44,670 nucleotides of DNA from Prevotella sp. (GTDB lineage Bacteria > Bacteroidota > Bacteroidia > Bacteroidales > Bacteroidaceae), in NCBI GenBank assembly GCA_017447515.1, contig JAFSNG010000008.1, forward strand, positions 1 through 44,670, written 5' to 3'. The notes under the pieces were generated by a model. That model was not told where the DNA came from. It saw only the letters and a program-made list of their open reading frames with translations, and did no database searches. The first letter of the stretch is position 1. Each line of letters opens with the position of its first letter. Both the position numbers and the translations under genes were made by a program. Below, piece by piece: positions 1 to 8,030 of this stretch.

Positions 1-131
1 AGTTCGCCATCGTCCGTTTGCATCAGCAGGTTCTGGTGACGTACGGTACCATCCTGACGGTGGTAGTCAATGGCAACATGCAGACTTTCGCCCCATGCGG
101 TATTATAATGTATGGTAAACTTGAGTTTCAT
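1..131 (-). CDS. malQ: Probable 4-alpha-glucanotransferase, N-terminal fragment (partial)
   Basis: The gene runs off the left edge; only the first 43 complete codons are visible. The translation starts MKLKFTIHYNTAWGESLHV and reads on through a DGTVRHQ stretch to TDDGEL. This resembles the start of the CBM20 starch-binding domain that opens Bacteroidota amylomaltases, which transfer alpha-1,4-glucan segments during maltodextrin metabolism. The catalytic GH77 domain lies outside the window, so the call rests on the N-terminus only; another protein beginning with a CBM20-like domain is possible. It lies 12 nt downstream of the htrA/degP stop on the same strand and may be cotranscribed with it. 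No signal peptide is seen, which fits a cytoplasmic enzyme. Confidence 0.5.
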   Translation of the reverse strand, partial: MKLKFTIHYNTAWGESLHVAIDYHRQDGTVRHQNLLMQTDDGE

Positions 132-143
132 ATCGTTGTTTGA

Positions 144-1622
144 CTAATCTTGCAGAGCCACAGCGAAGTAAGCCTTCTTGCCAGTAGGCATGATACCCTG
201 GATGTAGAGTACGGGCTCCTTCGATGTAGACGCCTTCTTGACGGCATCCTGCAGGTCGCTGATGGTCTTCATCGGCTCTTCGTTGACACGCTGGATGATG
301 AAGCCCTGAGGCACACCACCCTCCTTCAACTTGCCACCGCTGATCTTCGTGACTTGCAAACCATAGGCAATCTGAAGTTCCTTCTTCTGCGACTCGGTAA
401 TCTCGCGGAACTGTCCACCCAGCACGTCGAGGTCGGCATCCTTCACCACCTTCGTAGTACCCTGGGCATTCTTCAACGTCAGCGAGACGCTCTTCTCCTT
501 CTTGTTACGCAGGTACTTGACGGTCACCTTGTCGCCAGGACGCTTCTGGGCAATGATAGCCTGCAGGTCACCCATGGTCTTTACCTTCTTGCCATCAACC
601 TCGGTGATGACATCCTCTTTCTCCAGACCGCCATCAGCTGCGGCACCGTCCTCGATGACCTTATCGATGCGTACACCTTCCATCGTGCCGTAGTCCTGAA
701 CATCCTTGTCCTGATCCTTCATGGCGTCAACATAGTCCTTGACGCTGCCACCCTGGATACCAATCATGGCGCGCTGGTAAGAACCGTATTTCTTGAAGTC
801 CTCGACGGCCTTGTTCATAATAGCCGTAGGAATGGCAAAGCCGTAACCGATGTTAGAACCCGTCTGCGAATAAATCATGGCGTTGATACCAATGAGTTCG
901 CCACGCGTGTTGACCAGCGCACCACCCGAGTTACCCTGATTGATGGCAGCATCGGTCTGAATCATTGAAGAGACGCCCTGTCCCATCGAACGTGCCTTAG
1001 CCGAAACGATACCAGCAGTGACGGTATTGTTCAGTCCGAGGGGATTACCTACGGCCAACACCCATTCACCCACCTTCACGTCGTCAGAGTTAGCAATGAC
1101 GATAGCCGGAAGATTCTTGGCGTCAATCTTGATGAGTGCCAAGTCGGTAGTGGCGTCGGCACCAATGATGCGTGCGGAATATTCCTTGGAATTCTCGTTG
1201 AGCGTTACTGTCAGTTCGTCGGCACCATCTACAACGTGGTTGTTGGTGACGATATAACCATCAGCAGAGATGATGACACCTGAGCCTGCTGCTGCACGCT
1301 TTGGAGTCTGCACCTGACGCTGGCGACGACCACCATTGCCATTGCCCTGTCCGCGTCCGAAGAAACCTCCGAAGGGGTCAGAGAAGAAATCCTCGAAAGG
1401 ATCGGAATATTCTACAGTCTGTGTCTTTGAATTAATCACCGACTTGATATACACTACTGAAGGCAGCGATTTCTCTGCTGCGTAAGTCAAGTCTACTGGT
1501 TGTCCTGGTGCTACAGCAGGAGCAGCGGGGGCTGCGGCCTGTGTCTTGTTGCACGAAGCTGCCGAGAACGCAATGACCATCAAGTACACTGCCGGCATCA
1601 AACTCTTTACAATCTTTTTCAT
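144..1622 (-). CDS. degP: DegP/HtrA-family periplasmic serine endoprotease (lipoprotein)
   Basis: A 492-aa Do/HtrA protease that degrades or refolds misfolded envelope proteins. Residues 1-24 form a lipoprotein signal with lipobox SAASC (Cys24), so the protein is probably tethered to a membrane facing the periplasm. The trypsin-like triad is His129 (in TNNHVV), Asp160 (in TTDLALI) and Ser232 (in GNSGGAL). Two PDZ domains follow, at roughly 285-385 and 400-490; the first has the VITEVDGKKV carboxylate-loop context. A Gly/Phe/Arg-rich loop at about 75-105 (DPFGGFFGRGQGNG) matches the flexible LA-loop region of the family. Length is normal for the family. The probable malQ follows 12 nt downstream. 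A -7 box is seen 60 nt upstream. Family assignment is firm; DegP versus DegQ naming is arbitrary. Confidence 0.95.
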   Translation of the reverse strand: MKKIVKSLMPAVYLMVIAFSAASCNKTQAAAPAAPAVAPGQPVDLTYAAEKSLPSVVYIKSVINSKTQTVEYSDPFEDFFSDPFGGFFGRGQGNGNGGRRQRQVQTPKRAAAGSGVIISADGYIVTNNHVVDGADELTVTLNENSKEYSARIIGADATTDLALIKIDAKNLPAIVIANSDDVKVGEWVLAVGNPLGLNNTVTAGIVSAKARSMGQGVSSMIQTDAAINQGNSGGALVNTRGELIGINAMIYSQTGSNIGYGFAIPTAIMNKAVEDFKKYGSYQRAMIGIQGGSVKDYVDAMKDQDKDVQDYGTMEGVRIDKVIEDGAAADGGLEKEDVITEVDGKKVKTMGDLQAIIAQKRPGDKVTVKYLRNKKEKSVSLTLKNAQGTTKVVKDADLDVLGGQFREITESQKKELQIAYGLQVTKISGGKLKEGGVPQGFIIQRVNEEPMKTISDLQDAVKKASTSKEPVLYIQGIMPTGKKAYFAVALQD

Positions 1623-1682
1623 AATCTTACCTATTTATAATAAATGTGTTAATAACTTGCGACTGCTTTGTGTTTCGCGATG

Positions 1683-1690
1683 CAAATATA
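1683..1690 (-). promoter_or_regulatory. Candidate -7 box of degP
   Basis: Minus-strand TATATTTG matches the Bacteroidota -7 consensus TAnnTTTG and would give a leader of about 55 nt. There is no good TTTG -33 box at 19-20 nt; the nearest is an imperfect ATTG 22 nt upstream. Confidence 0.35.
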
Positions 1691-1795
1691 AGGTCAAAAA
1701 TTGAAATACTGACAATCTGTCACGCATTTTTGTCGCAATTTAACACTTTTCCCCGAGAGGTTAACGGCTGTTAGAATTTAACGCTTGAAATGTGA

Positions 1796-1830
1796 AAAGA
1801 CTGACAAAATTAACAATTCTATCAGTCTTT
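1796..1830 (-). terminator. Rho-independent terminator after the mannitol dehydrogenase-family gene
   Basis: A perfect 9-bp stem, AAAGACTGA at 1796-1804 and TCAGTCTTT at 1822-1830, begins 28 nt beyond the stop of the leftward gene at 1858. The minus-strand transcript ends in a short U-tract (GTCAGTCTTTTC). The AT-rich loop is 17 nt. It separates that gene from degP. Confidence 0.6.
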
Positions 1831-1857
1831 AGTTTGTTTCCTGCAATTAATTGCGTC

Positions 1858-3447
1858 TTATCTTGCAGCTACATACTTATGCAACGTAGCACGGACGGCA
1901 CCATTGCCTGCGTACAGCTCTTTTACCATACCCTCAATCTGTTCGCCCAGACCTGCCTCGTAGAGGTCGAGTCCGAAAACGTCCTTACGGCTGTAGAGCT
2001 TCTTCAGCGGGCTCCAGTCCTGATCGGTCTTGCCAATCTGCAGCGGAGCTACGATGGCCTGCAACTCTTCGAGCATGGGATCGGGCGAGCAGTCAAACAG
2101 CGTACCGTCGTCCTTGATACCCTTCAGATAACGGGCATAGCCAGCCAATGTCAGCGGAATCAGCACGAGGTTGCTCTTATCCAATCCGCGAGCGATATAC
2201 TTCTTCAGCGTCTCACCAAAGCGGATGGGCAGTTTCTGCGACGTATCCATTGCGATACGCTGGGGAGCGTCAGGCATAAACGGATTGGGCAGACGACGGT
2301 TGATGACGGCACCAATGAACTCATAGGGGTTCAGCACGCCTGGATCAACAACTACGGGCATGGCCTCCATATAACCAATCTTCTGGATGAACGGGCGCAG
2401 GTCCTCGTCAGCCATCTCGGCACTGATCAGCGTATAGCCCAACATGCAGCCGTAGATACTCATGGCAGTGTGCAGCGGGTTGAGACAGGTGGTCACCTTC
2501 ATCGTTTCCACTTTATCTACGGTCTCACGCGTCGTATAGAGCGCACCACCCAAATCCAATGGCGGACGACCGTTGGTATAGTTGTCCTCGATGACCAGAT
2601 ACTGCACCTCCTCGGCATTCACGAACGGTGCCGTAAAGGTGTGCTTCTCCGTCTCGATGTAGTTGTTGTCCTCGAAACCGTCCGCTGCCAGCATCTCCTT
2701 CACCTTCTCGTGTGGGCGTGGGGTAATCTTGTCAATCATCGACCACGGGAAGGTAATCTTCTTCTCGTCTTTCAAGTATGCCAGGAACTCAGCAGGCACC
2801 AGTCCGTCCTTCACCCAGCGCTCAGCATAGGCAAATACGCCAGCCTTCACCTTGTCGCCGTTGTGCGAGCAGTTGTCCATGCTCTGAACGGTGAGAGGCA
2901 GTTTACCTGCCTCGTATCTTTCGAACAGCAACGCACAAACCTTACCCATAGCAAACAGGGGCTTCATGCCACGAGCCAAATCGGCTTCGTTGAACGTGTA
3001 GCCCTTCTCAGTAATGGTGAACGAAATCATCTGCAACGACGGATTCTTGAAAATCTCCACCAGACGTTTCCAGTCGTCAAACTGCGGGTCAGCCTTCAAG
3101 GCTTCAGTTACGCTGGCAATCACCTTCTTCTCGATAGAACCATCCGAGCAGAGGTTCACGCAAAGCGACAGATTATTATAAGGTGCATACGCCTTGTCGA
3201 TGACCTCGAAGTCAAAGGTCTCTGCCACAATGACACCACGGTCGTACTTGCCCGTGTTCAGCGCGTCGTTCAGGATGGCTGCAGGGAATGCACGGAAGAT
3301 GTTACCACCGCCGAAATGTACCCATGTGGGTTCCTTGGCAGTCTTCTCGCGTAATTTCGCAATATCAAACTTCGGAAGCTCGTAACCTTTGGCTTCCCAC
3401 TCTGCGGCATTCAGCTGGCCGCTCAGTATTTCGTTCAGTTTCATCAT
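1858..3447 (-). CDS. Mannitol dehydrogenase / fructuronate reductase family oxidoreductase
   Basis: A 529-aa member of the polyol-specific long-chain dehydrogenase family (mannitol 2-dehydrogenase, UxuB, UxaB, arabinitol dehydrogenase), which interconverts keto-sugars or keto-acids and polyols or aldonates with NAD(H). The N-terminal Rossmann motif appears as VHFGGGNIFRAF, the Bacteroidota variant of the usual GxGNFHRAH. The catalytic signature K-x4-N-x2-H is present in KVTTCLNPLHTAM. An open frame extends 73 codons upstream, but that part is basic and Cys-rich and unlike the family; the tandem ATG at 3447/3444, 24 nt below a good promoter, is the likely start. The gene is monocistronic, between a divergent promoter region and a terminator. 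The substrate cannot be read from sequence. The neighbouring arabinose operon only hints at pentose, polyol or uronate use. Confidence 0.85.
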   Translation of the reverse strand: MMKLNEILSGQLNAAEWEAKGYELPKFDIAKLREKTAKEPTWVHFGGGNIFRAFPAAILNDALNTGKYDRGVIVAETFDFEVIDKAYAPYNNLSLCVNLCSDGSIEKKVIASVTEALKADPQFDDWKRLVEIFKNPSLQMISFTITEKGYTFNEADLARGMKPLFAMGKVCALLFERYEAGKLPLTVQSMDNCSHNGDKVKAGVFAYAERWVKDGLVPAEFLAYLKDEKKITFPWSMIDKITPRPHEKVKEMLAADGFEDNNYIETEKHTFTAPFVNAEEVQYLVIEDNYTNGRPPLDLGGALYTTRETVDKVETMKVTTCLNPLHTAMSIYGCMLGYTLISAEMADEDLRPFIQKIGYMEAMPVVVDPGVLNPYEFIGAVINRRLPNPFMPDAPQRIAMDTSQKLPIRFGETLKKYIARGLDKSNLVLIPLTLAGYARYLKGIKDDGTLFDCSPDPMLEELQAIVAPLQIGKTDQDWSPLKKLYSRKDVFGLDLYEAGLGEQIEGMVKELYAGNGAVRATLHKYVAAR

Positions 3448-3477
3448 ATTGAAAATTTGTTTTGGTTTTCTGTCGTG

Positions 3478-3509
3478 CAAAGGTACGCAATTATTTTTGA
3501 ACATACAAA
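3478..3509 (-). promoter_or_regulatory. Promoter of the mannitol dehydrogenase-family gene
   Basis: On the minus strand a TTTG -33 box (3506-3509) is followed after 20 nt by TACCTTTG (3478-3485), a match to the Bacteroidota sigma-A pattern. The predicted start point near 3471 leaves a leader of about 24 nt before the ATG at 3447, which supports that start. Confidence 0.55.
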
Positions 3510-3622
3510 TTTTTGAGCCACAATTGTAACAAAGAAAACAAGATAAAAAGCGGTTCATTCGTACACAATCTCTTAAAAAAGTGTAAAAAAGACACCGAGA
3601 AGCAATTTTCCTTCCGTTTTTT

Positions 3623-3657
3623 ATTGTCGTATCGAAAAATTGTTGTAATTTTACAAC
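3623..3657 (+). promoter_or_regulatory. Arabinose operon promoter with overlapping palindromic operator candidate
   Basis: A near-consensus promoter, ATTG (3623-3626), 19-nt spacer, TAATTTTA (3646-3653), precedes galM. The palindrome GTTGTAA-TT-TTACAAC (3642-3657) covers the -7 box, 38 nt before the ATG. An operator here would suit the repressor encoded third in the operon. That link is inference: the AraR motif of this organism is not known to me. Confidence 0.45.
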
Positions 3658-3695
3658 CAAAATCAATTAAGTGTAACTAAAAACGATTCATTACA

Positions 3696-4871
3696 ATGAA
3701 AAAATCAACATTCTTTCTGGCTGGAATGGCAGCGGTAGCAGCCCTGCTGACAGCATGTGCTTCTGGTGAGCAGAAAGCATTAACAAAGTCTGGACTGGAT
3801 GCAGCCCGTTTCGACACCATCATCAACGAGAAGCCCGTCAAGCTCTACACGTTGACCAATGCCAATGGCATGGAGGTGTGCATTACCAACTACGGCGGAC
3901 GTGTTGTTTCGCTGGTAGTGCCCGACAAGGACGGCAAACCTACCGACGTCGTTTTAGGCTTTGACAACATTGCCCAGTATGCCGACACGTTGAATTCGCC
4001 TACGGACTACGGTTCCAGCGTTGGCCGCTATGCCAACCGCATCCAGGGTGGTAAGTTCGCTCTGAACGACAGCACCTATCAGCTGAAGCAGAATGACGGT
4101 CCCAATTGTCTGCACGGTGGTGGCACCACAGGTTGGATGAACCAGGTGTACGATGCCGAGCAGATTGGCGACAGCATCTTGAAGTTGACCATCGTTGCTG
4201 AGGACGGCGAGAACGGATTCCCTGGCAAGGTGACGGCCGTTACGACCTACAAGGTGACAGCCGACAACACCCTCGACATCACTTGGGAGGCTGAAACCGA
4301 CAAGCCCACCATCATCAATCAGACTAATCACAACTACTATAATCTGAACGGTGACTTCACGAAGCCCGGCTACGATATGGTGCTCTACGTGAATGCCGAC
4401 AACTTCACTCCTTCTGACAAGCTTTACATCCCCACAGGCGAGATTAAGTCCGTCGAGGGTACTCCTATGGATTTCCGCACCGCTCACGCCATTGGCGACA
4501 GCATCAAGTCGGAGTTCGACCAGATTCAGAATGCCGGTGGTTACGACCACAACTGGTGTCTAAACACCTATAAGGACGGCAAGGGCGACGACACCGTCGT
4601 ATGTGCCAGCCTCTACAGTCCCGCAACGGGCATCTTCATGGAGATGTACACCAACGAGCCTGGCGTTCAAGTCTATAGCGGCAACTTCCAGGGCATTGGC
4701 AACGAGCCAAACATCAAGCACAAGGGTGGCGTCTATCCCCAGCACGTCAGCGTTTGTCTGGAGAGTCAGAAATATCCCGACAGCCCCAACAAGAAGGATT
4801 GGGTACAGCCCGTGCTGAATCCTGGCGAGAAATACTACAGCCACGCTGCCTACAAGTTTTCGACAAAGTAA
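3696..4871 (+). CDS. galM: Aldose 1-epimerase (mutarotase), lipoprotein
   Basis: A 391-aa mutarotase that interconverts alpha and beta anomers of aldoses so that incoming sugar matches the isomerase or transporter. The N-terminus is a lipoprotein signal with lipobox LLTACASG, so the enzyme sits in the cell envelope rather than the cytoplasm, as in related Bacteroidota arabinose operons. Family signatures are the GRVVSL strand, the GSSVGRYANRI block, the catalytic-base histidine region NCLHGG, the second histidine region QTNHNYYNL and the acidic region FMEMYTNEPGVQ near the C-terminus. It is the first gene of the arabinose operon, 20 nt before the symporter gene. The context suggests L-arabinose as the main substrate, although the fold alone cannot exclude galactose or xylose. 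Confidence 0.92.
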   Translation: MKKSTFFLAGMAAVAALLTACASGEQKALTKSGLDAARFDTIINEKPVKLYTLTNANGMEVCITNYGGRVVSLVVPDKDGKPTDVVLGFDNIAQYADTLNSPTDYGSSVGRYANRIQGGKFALNDSTYQLKQNDGPNCLHGGGTTGWMNQVYDAEQIGDSILKLTIVAEDGENGFPGKVTAVTTYKVTADNTLDITWEAETDKPTIINQTNHNYYNLNGDFTKPGYDMVLYVNADNFTPSDKLYIPTGEIKSVEGTPMDFRTAHAIGDSIKSEFDQIQNAGGYDHNWCLNTYKDGKGDDTVVCASLYSPATGIFMEMYTNEPGVQVYSGNFQGIGNEPNIKHKGGVYPQHVSVCLESQKYPDSPNKKDWVQPVLNPGEKYYSHAAYKFSTK

Positions 4872-4891
4872 AACATTAATTAAATAGTATT

Positions 4892-6571
4892 ATGGCATTA
4901 TTAGACTGGATTGTCATTGGCGTATTCTGTGCTGCGCTCATTGGCATTGTGATTTGGGTTGTATCACAGAAAAACGACAACTCGGCAGACTATTTCCTCG
5001 GCGGTAAGGATGCAACATGGATTGCCATCGGTGCATCTATCTTCGCCTCGAACATCGGTTCCGAACACCTCATCGGACTGGCTGGTGCCGGTGCTTCGTC
5101 AGGTATGGCGATGGCCCACTGGGAGATTCAGGGCTGGATGATTCTGATTCTGGGTTGGGTCTTCGTACCGTTCTACACCCGTTCAATGGTTTACACCATG
5201 CCTGAGTTCCTCGAGCGCCGCTTCAACAAGGAGTCGCGCACTATCTTGAGTGTCATCTCGCTGATTTCCTACGTGCTGACCAAAGTTGCCGTAACGGTTT
5301 ATGCCGGCGGCCTCGTATTCCAGCAGGTCTTTGGTATCAAGGAACTCTGGGGCATCGACTTCTTCTGGATTGCTGCCATCGGACTGGTGGTCATCACCGC
5401 TCTCTACACCGTCTTCGGCGGTATGAAGTCAGTGCTCTACACCAGCGTGCTCCAGACACCTATCTTATTATTAGGCTCGCTCATCATCCTCGTACTGGGT
5501 CTGAAGGCCCTCGGCGGATGGGATGAGATGATGGCTACCTGTTCTATCCAGACCGTCAACGAGTATGGCGACCACATGACCAACCTCATGCGCGACCTGC
5601 GCGATCCTGACTATCCTTGGCTCGGTGCACTCGTAGGCTCTGCCGTCATCGGTTTCTGGTACTGGTGTACTGACCAGTTCATCGTTCAGCGTGTATTGTC
5701 TGGTAAGGACGAGAAGGAGAGCCGCCGCGGTACCATCTTCGGTGCTTACCTGAAGCTCTGCCCTGTGTTCCTGTTCCTCATTCCTGGTATGATTGCCTAC
5801 GCAATGGCTACCAAGGGCATCACACTCCCCAATGGCGAAGTATTTACACTGTCTACTCCCGACGCAGCCTTCCCCACCCTCGTGGCAAAGATTCTGCCCG
5901 CTGGTGTGAAGGGGCTCGTCGTTTGCGGTATCCTTGCAGCTCTGATGTCTTCACTGGCATCTTTGTTCAACTCTTCAGCTATGTTGTTCACCATCGACTT
6001 CTGGAAGCGCCTGCGTCCCGAGACTCCTGAGAAGCAGCTGGTTCGCATCGGTCAGATTGCTACAGTTGTCATTGTTGTTCTGGGTATTCTGTGGATTCCC
6101 ATCATGCGTTCTGTCGGCGACGTGCTCTACAACTACCTGCAGGACGTTCAGTCGGTGCTGGCTCCTGGTATTGCCTCTGCCTTCCTGCTGGGTATCTGCT
6201 GGAAGCGTGCTTCTGCCAAGGGCGGCATGTGGGGTCTGCTCTCAGGTATCATCATTGGTCTGACCCGTCTGGGTGCCAAGGTGTACTATAGCAACGCCAC
6301 CAACGTCAGCGACAACTGGTTCAAGGCCGTATTCTTCGACTTCAACTGGCTCTACTTCTGCGGTGTCATGCTCATCGTCTGCTGTCTCATCGTCATCGTC
6401 GTTTCCCTCTGCACCGAGGCTCCCGACGAGAAGAAAATCCAGGGTCTCGTGTTCGGCACGTCTACTCCCGAGCAGATTGCCGCCACGCGCGCCAGCTGGG
6501 GCACATGGGACGTCATCCATACTGTTATCATCCTGGGTATTACTGTAGCATTCTACGCCTATTTCTGGTAA
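4892..6571 (+). CDS. Sodium/solute symporter (SSS/SGLT family), probable L-arabinose transporter
   Basis: A 559-aa inner-membrane protein of the solute:sodium symporter family with about 14 hydrophobic segments, first at residues 5-25 and last at the C-terminus (VIHTVIILGITVAFYAYFW). Signatures include ADYFLGGK after helix 1, ASNIGSEHLIGLAGAGASSG (the unwound substrate/Na+ helix region), MPEFLERRF and the YTVFGGMKSVLYT segment. Length matches bacterial SGLT homologues. It lies between galM and araR in one transcription unit, which points to Na+-coupled uptake of L-arabinose. Substrate specificity is inferred only from context. Confidence 0.9.
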   Translation: MALLDWIVIGVFCAALIGIVIWVVSQKNDNSADYFLGGKDATWIAIGASIFASNIGSEHLIGLAGAGASSGMAMAHWEIQGWMILILGWVFVPFYTRSMVYTMPEFLERRFNKESRTILSVISLISYVLTKVAVTVYAGGLVFQQVFGIKELWGIDFFWIAAIGLVVITALYTVFGGMKSVLYTSVLQTPILLLGSLIILVLGLKALGGWDEMMATCSIQTVNEYGDHMTNLMRDLRDPDYPWLGALVGSAVIGFWYWCTDQFIVQRVLSGKDEKESRRGTIFGAYLKLCPVFLFLIPGMIAYAMATKGITLPNGEVFTLSTPDAAFPTLVAKILPAGVKGLVVCGILAALMSSLASLFNSSAMLFTIDFWKRLRPETPEKQLVRIGQIATVVIVVLGILWIPIMRSVGDVLYNYLQDVQSVLAPGIASAFLLGICWKRASAKGGMWGLLSGIIIGLTRLGAKVYYSNATNVSDNWFKAVFFDFNWLYFCGVMLIVCCLIVIVVSLCTEAPDEKKIQGLVFGTSTPEQIAATRASWGTWDVIHTVIILGITVAFYAYFW

Positions 6572-6577
6572 ACAACA

Positions 6578-7255
6578 ATGACTACTTATTATAAAGAATT
6601 CCAAAAAGTACTGCTGTCTGTCGACTGCATCATCTTCGGCTTCGACCAGAACAAGCTGAAGATTCTCATCGGCCGTCGCAATATGGACCCGGGTCGTGGC
6701 GAATGGAGTCTCTACGGAGGCTTCGTTCGCAACGACGAGAGTCTGGACAAAGCAGCACAAAGGACATTACTCGAACTGACTGGACTGCGCAACATCTACA
6801 TGAGTCAGGTAGGCGCTTTCGGCAACATCGACCGCGACCCGGGCGAACGTGTCGTATCGGTAGCCTACTACGCACTCATCAATGTCAAGGACTACAGCGA
6901 GCGCCAGCGCAAGCAGCACGGTGTGGAATGGGTTAACATCGAGGATATTCCCCAGATGTATTCCGACCACAACGAGATGATTGCCAAGGCCCGCAAGCTC
7001 ATCCAGCAGAAAATCAAGACCAACCCCGTCGGTTTCGAGCTCCTGCCCGAACTGTTTACCTTAACCCAACTGCAGCGCCTTTACGAGGCTGTCAACGGCG
7101 AGCCACTCGACAAGCGCAACTTCCGCAAGCGTATCAAGGAGATGGACTTTATCGAGAAGACCGAGCTCATCGACAAGCTGTCGTCCAAGCGCGGCGCTGT
7201 ACTCTATCGTTTCAACAAGAAAGCATTTACTGAAGACAAGAACTTTAAGCTTTAA
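6578..7255 (+). CDS. araR: Nudix-fold transcriptional regulator of arabinose utilisation (AraR type)
   Basis: A 225-aa NrtR-family protein: a Nudix fold at about 10-145 and a winged helix at about 150-225. The Nudix box is present in outline (GGFVRNDESLDKAAQRTLLE) but lacks the catalytic REUxEE glutamates, so hydrolysis is unlikely and the domain probably senses a ligand. The C-terminal part (LTQLQRLYEAV, then NFRKRIKEMDFIEK) fits the DNA-binding winged helix of this family. It starts 6 nt after the symporter stop and is embedded in the arabinose operon, the position of the Bacteroides Nudix-type AraR repressor, for which arabinose is the known effector. The operator may be the palindrome at 3642-3657. 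Confidence 0.85.
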   Translation: MTTYYKEFQKVLLSVDCIIFGFDQNKLKILIGRRNMDPGRGEWSLYGGFVRNDESLDKAAQRTLLELTGLRNIYMSQVGAFGNIDRDPGERVVSVAYYALINVKDYSERQRKQHGVEWVNIEDIPQMYSDHNEMIAKARKLIQQKIKTNPVGFELLPELFTLTQLQRLYEAVNGEPLDKRNFRKRIKEMDFIEKTELIDKLSSKRGAVLYRFNKKAFTEDKNFKL

Positions 7256-7294
7256 ACTTAATTGTTAATTGTGAATTATTAATTATTTATTAAT

Positions 7295-8005
7295 ATGTTA
7301 GAAGAACTGAAAGCAAAAGTATTCAAGGCCAATTTGGACCTTGTAAAGCAAGGACTGGTTATCTTCACCTGGGGCAACGTCAGCGGCATTGACCGCGAAA
7401 AAGGCCTCGTGGTCATCAAGCCCTCAGGCGTCAGCTACGACGAAATGAAGGCTGAGGACATGGTGGTTGTCGACTTAGAGAGCGGCAAGGTGGTCGAAGG
7501 CGACCTCAACCCCTCGAGCGACACACCCACACACCTTGTTTTATATAAGGCATTCCCGAATATCCAGGGTGTCGTCCACACCCACTCCACCTATGCCACG
7601 GCTTTCGCACAGGCAGGCCGCGACATCCCCAACATCGGCACCACCCACGCCGACTATTTCTATAAGGATATCCCGTGCACGCGCGATATGACTAAGGAGG
7701 AGGTCGAGGGACAGTACGAGCTGGAGACGGGTAACGTCATCGTCAACGAAATCCTGAACATCCGCAAGATCAATCCTGACCACACGCCCGCCGTACTCGT
7801 CAAGAACCACGGTCCGTTCTCATGGGGCACGTCGCCCGACAATGCCGTCTACAACGCCAAAGTCATGGAGCAGTGCGCCAAGATGGCCTTCGTCTCGTTC
7901 ATGGTCAATCCTGCCACAACGATGAATCCGCTGCTGGTCGAGAAGCACTACATGCGCAAGCATGGTCCCAACGCCTACTACGGCCAGAAAGGACAGAAGC
8001 ACTAA
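7295..8005 (+). CDS. araD: L-ribulose-5-phosphate 4-epimerase
   Basis: A 236-aa class II aldolase-fold enzyme converting L-ribulose 5-phosphate to D-xylulose 5-phosphate. The divalent metal ligands of the family are visible: Asp76 in SSDTPTH, His95 and His97 in VVHTHST, and His172 in VKNHGPF. Asp120 (TTHAD) and Tyr229 (near-terminal NAYYGQ) coincide with the catalytic pair of E. coli AraD, which separates it from fuculose-phosphate aldolases of the same fold. Phosphate-binding residues are suggested by SGVS (44-47) and SSDT (74-77). The ATG at 7295 follows an AT-rich spacer of 39 nt after araR. The next gene, araA, begins 25 nt downstream. Confidence 0.95.
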   Translation: MLEELKAKVFKANLDLVKQGLVIFTWGNVSGIDREKGLVVIKPSGVSYDEMKAEDMVVVDLESGKVVEGDLNPSSDTPTHLVLYKAFPNIQGVVHTHSTYATAFAQAGRDIPNIGTTHADYFYKDIPCTRDMTKEEVEGQYELETGNVIVNEILNIRKINPDHTPAVLVKNHGPFSWGTSPDNAVYNAKVMEQCAKMAFVSFMVNPATTMNPLLVEKHYMRKHGPNAYYGQKGQKH

Positions 8006-8030
8006 TCGAACAACAAAACAAACAACATTT

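Noticed and set aside
1792-3354. 520-codon plus-strand open frame opposite the mannitol dehydrogenase-family gene
   Set aside because: It is the mirror of a well-supported gene; the translation shows no family motif and is rich in His, Leu and Val as expected from the antisense frame.
6578-7255. Call as an active Nudix hydrolase
   Set aside because: The catalytic glutamates are missing and a winged helix is fused to the C-terminus within an ara operon.
7962-8030. Upstream start of araA
   Set aside because: It would overlap araD by 44 nt and add residues not seen in the family; ATG 8031 gives the canonical N-terminus.
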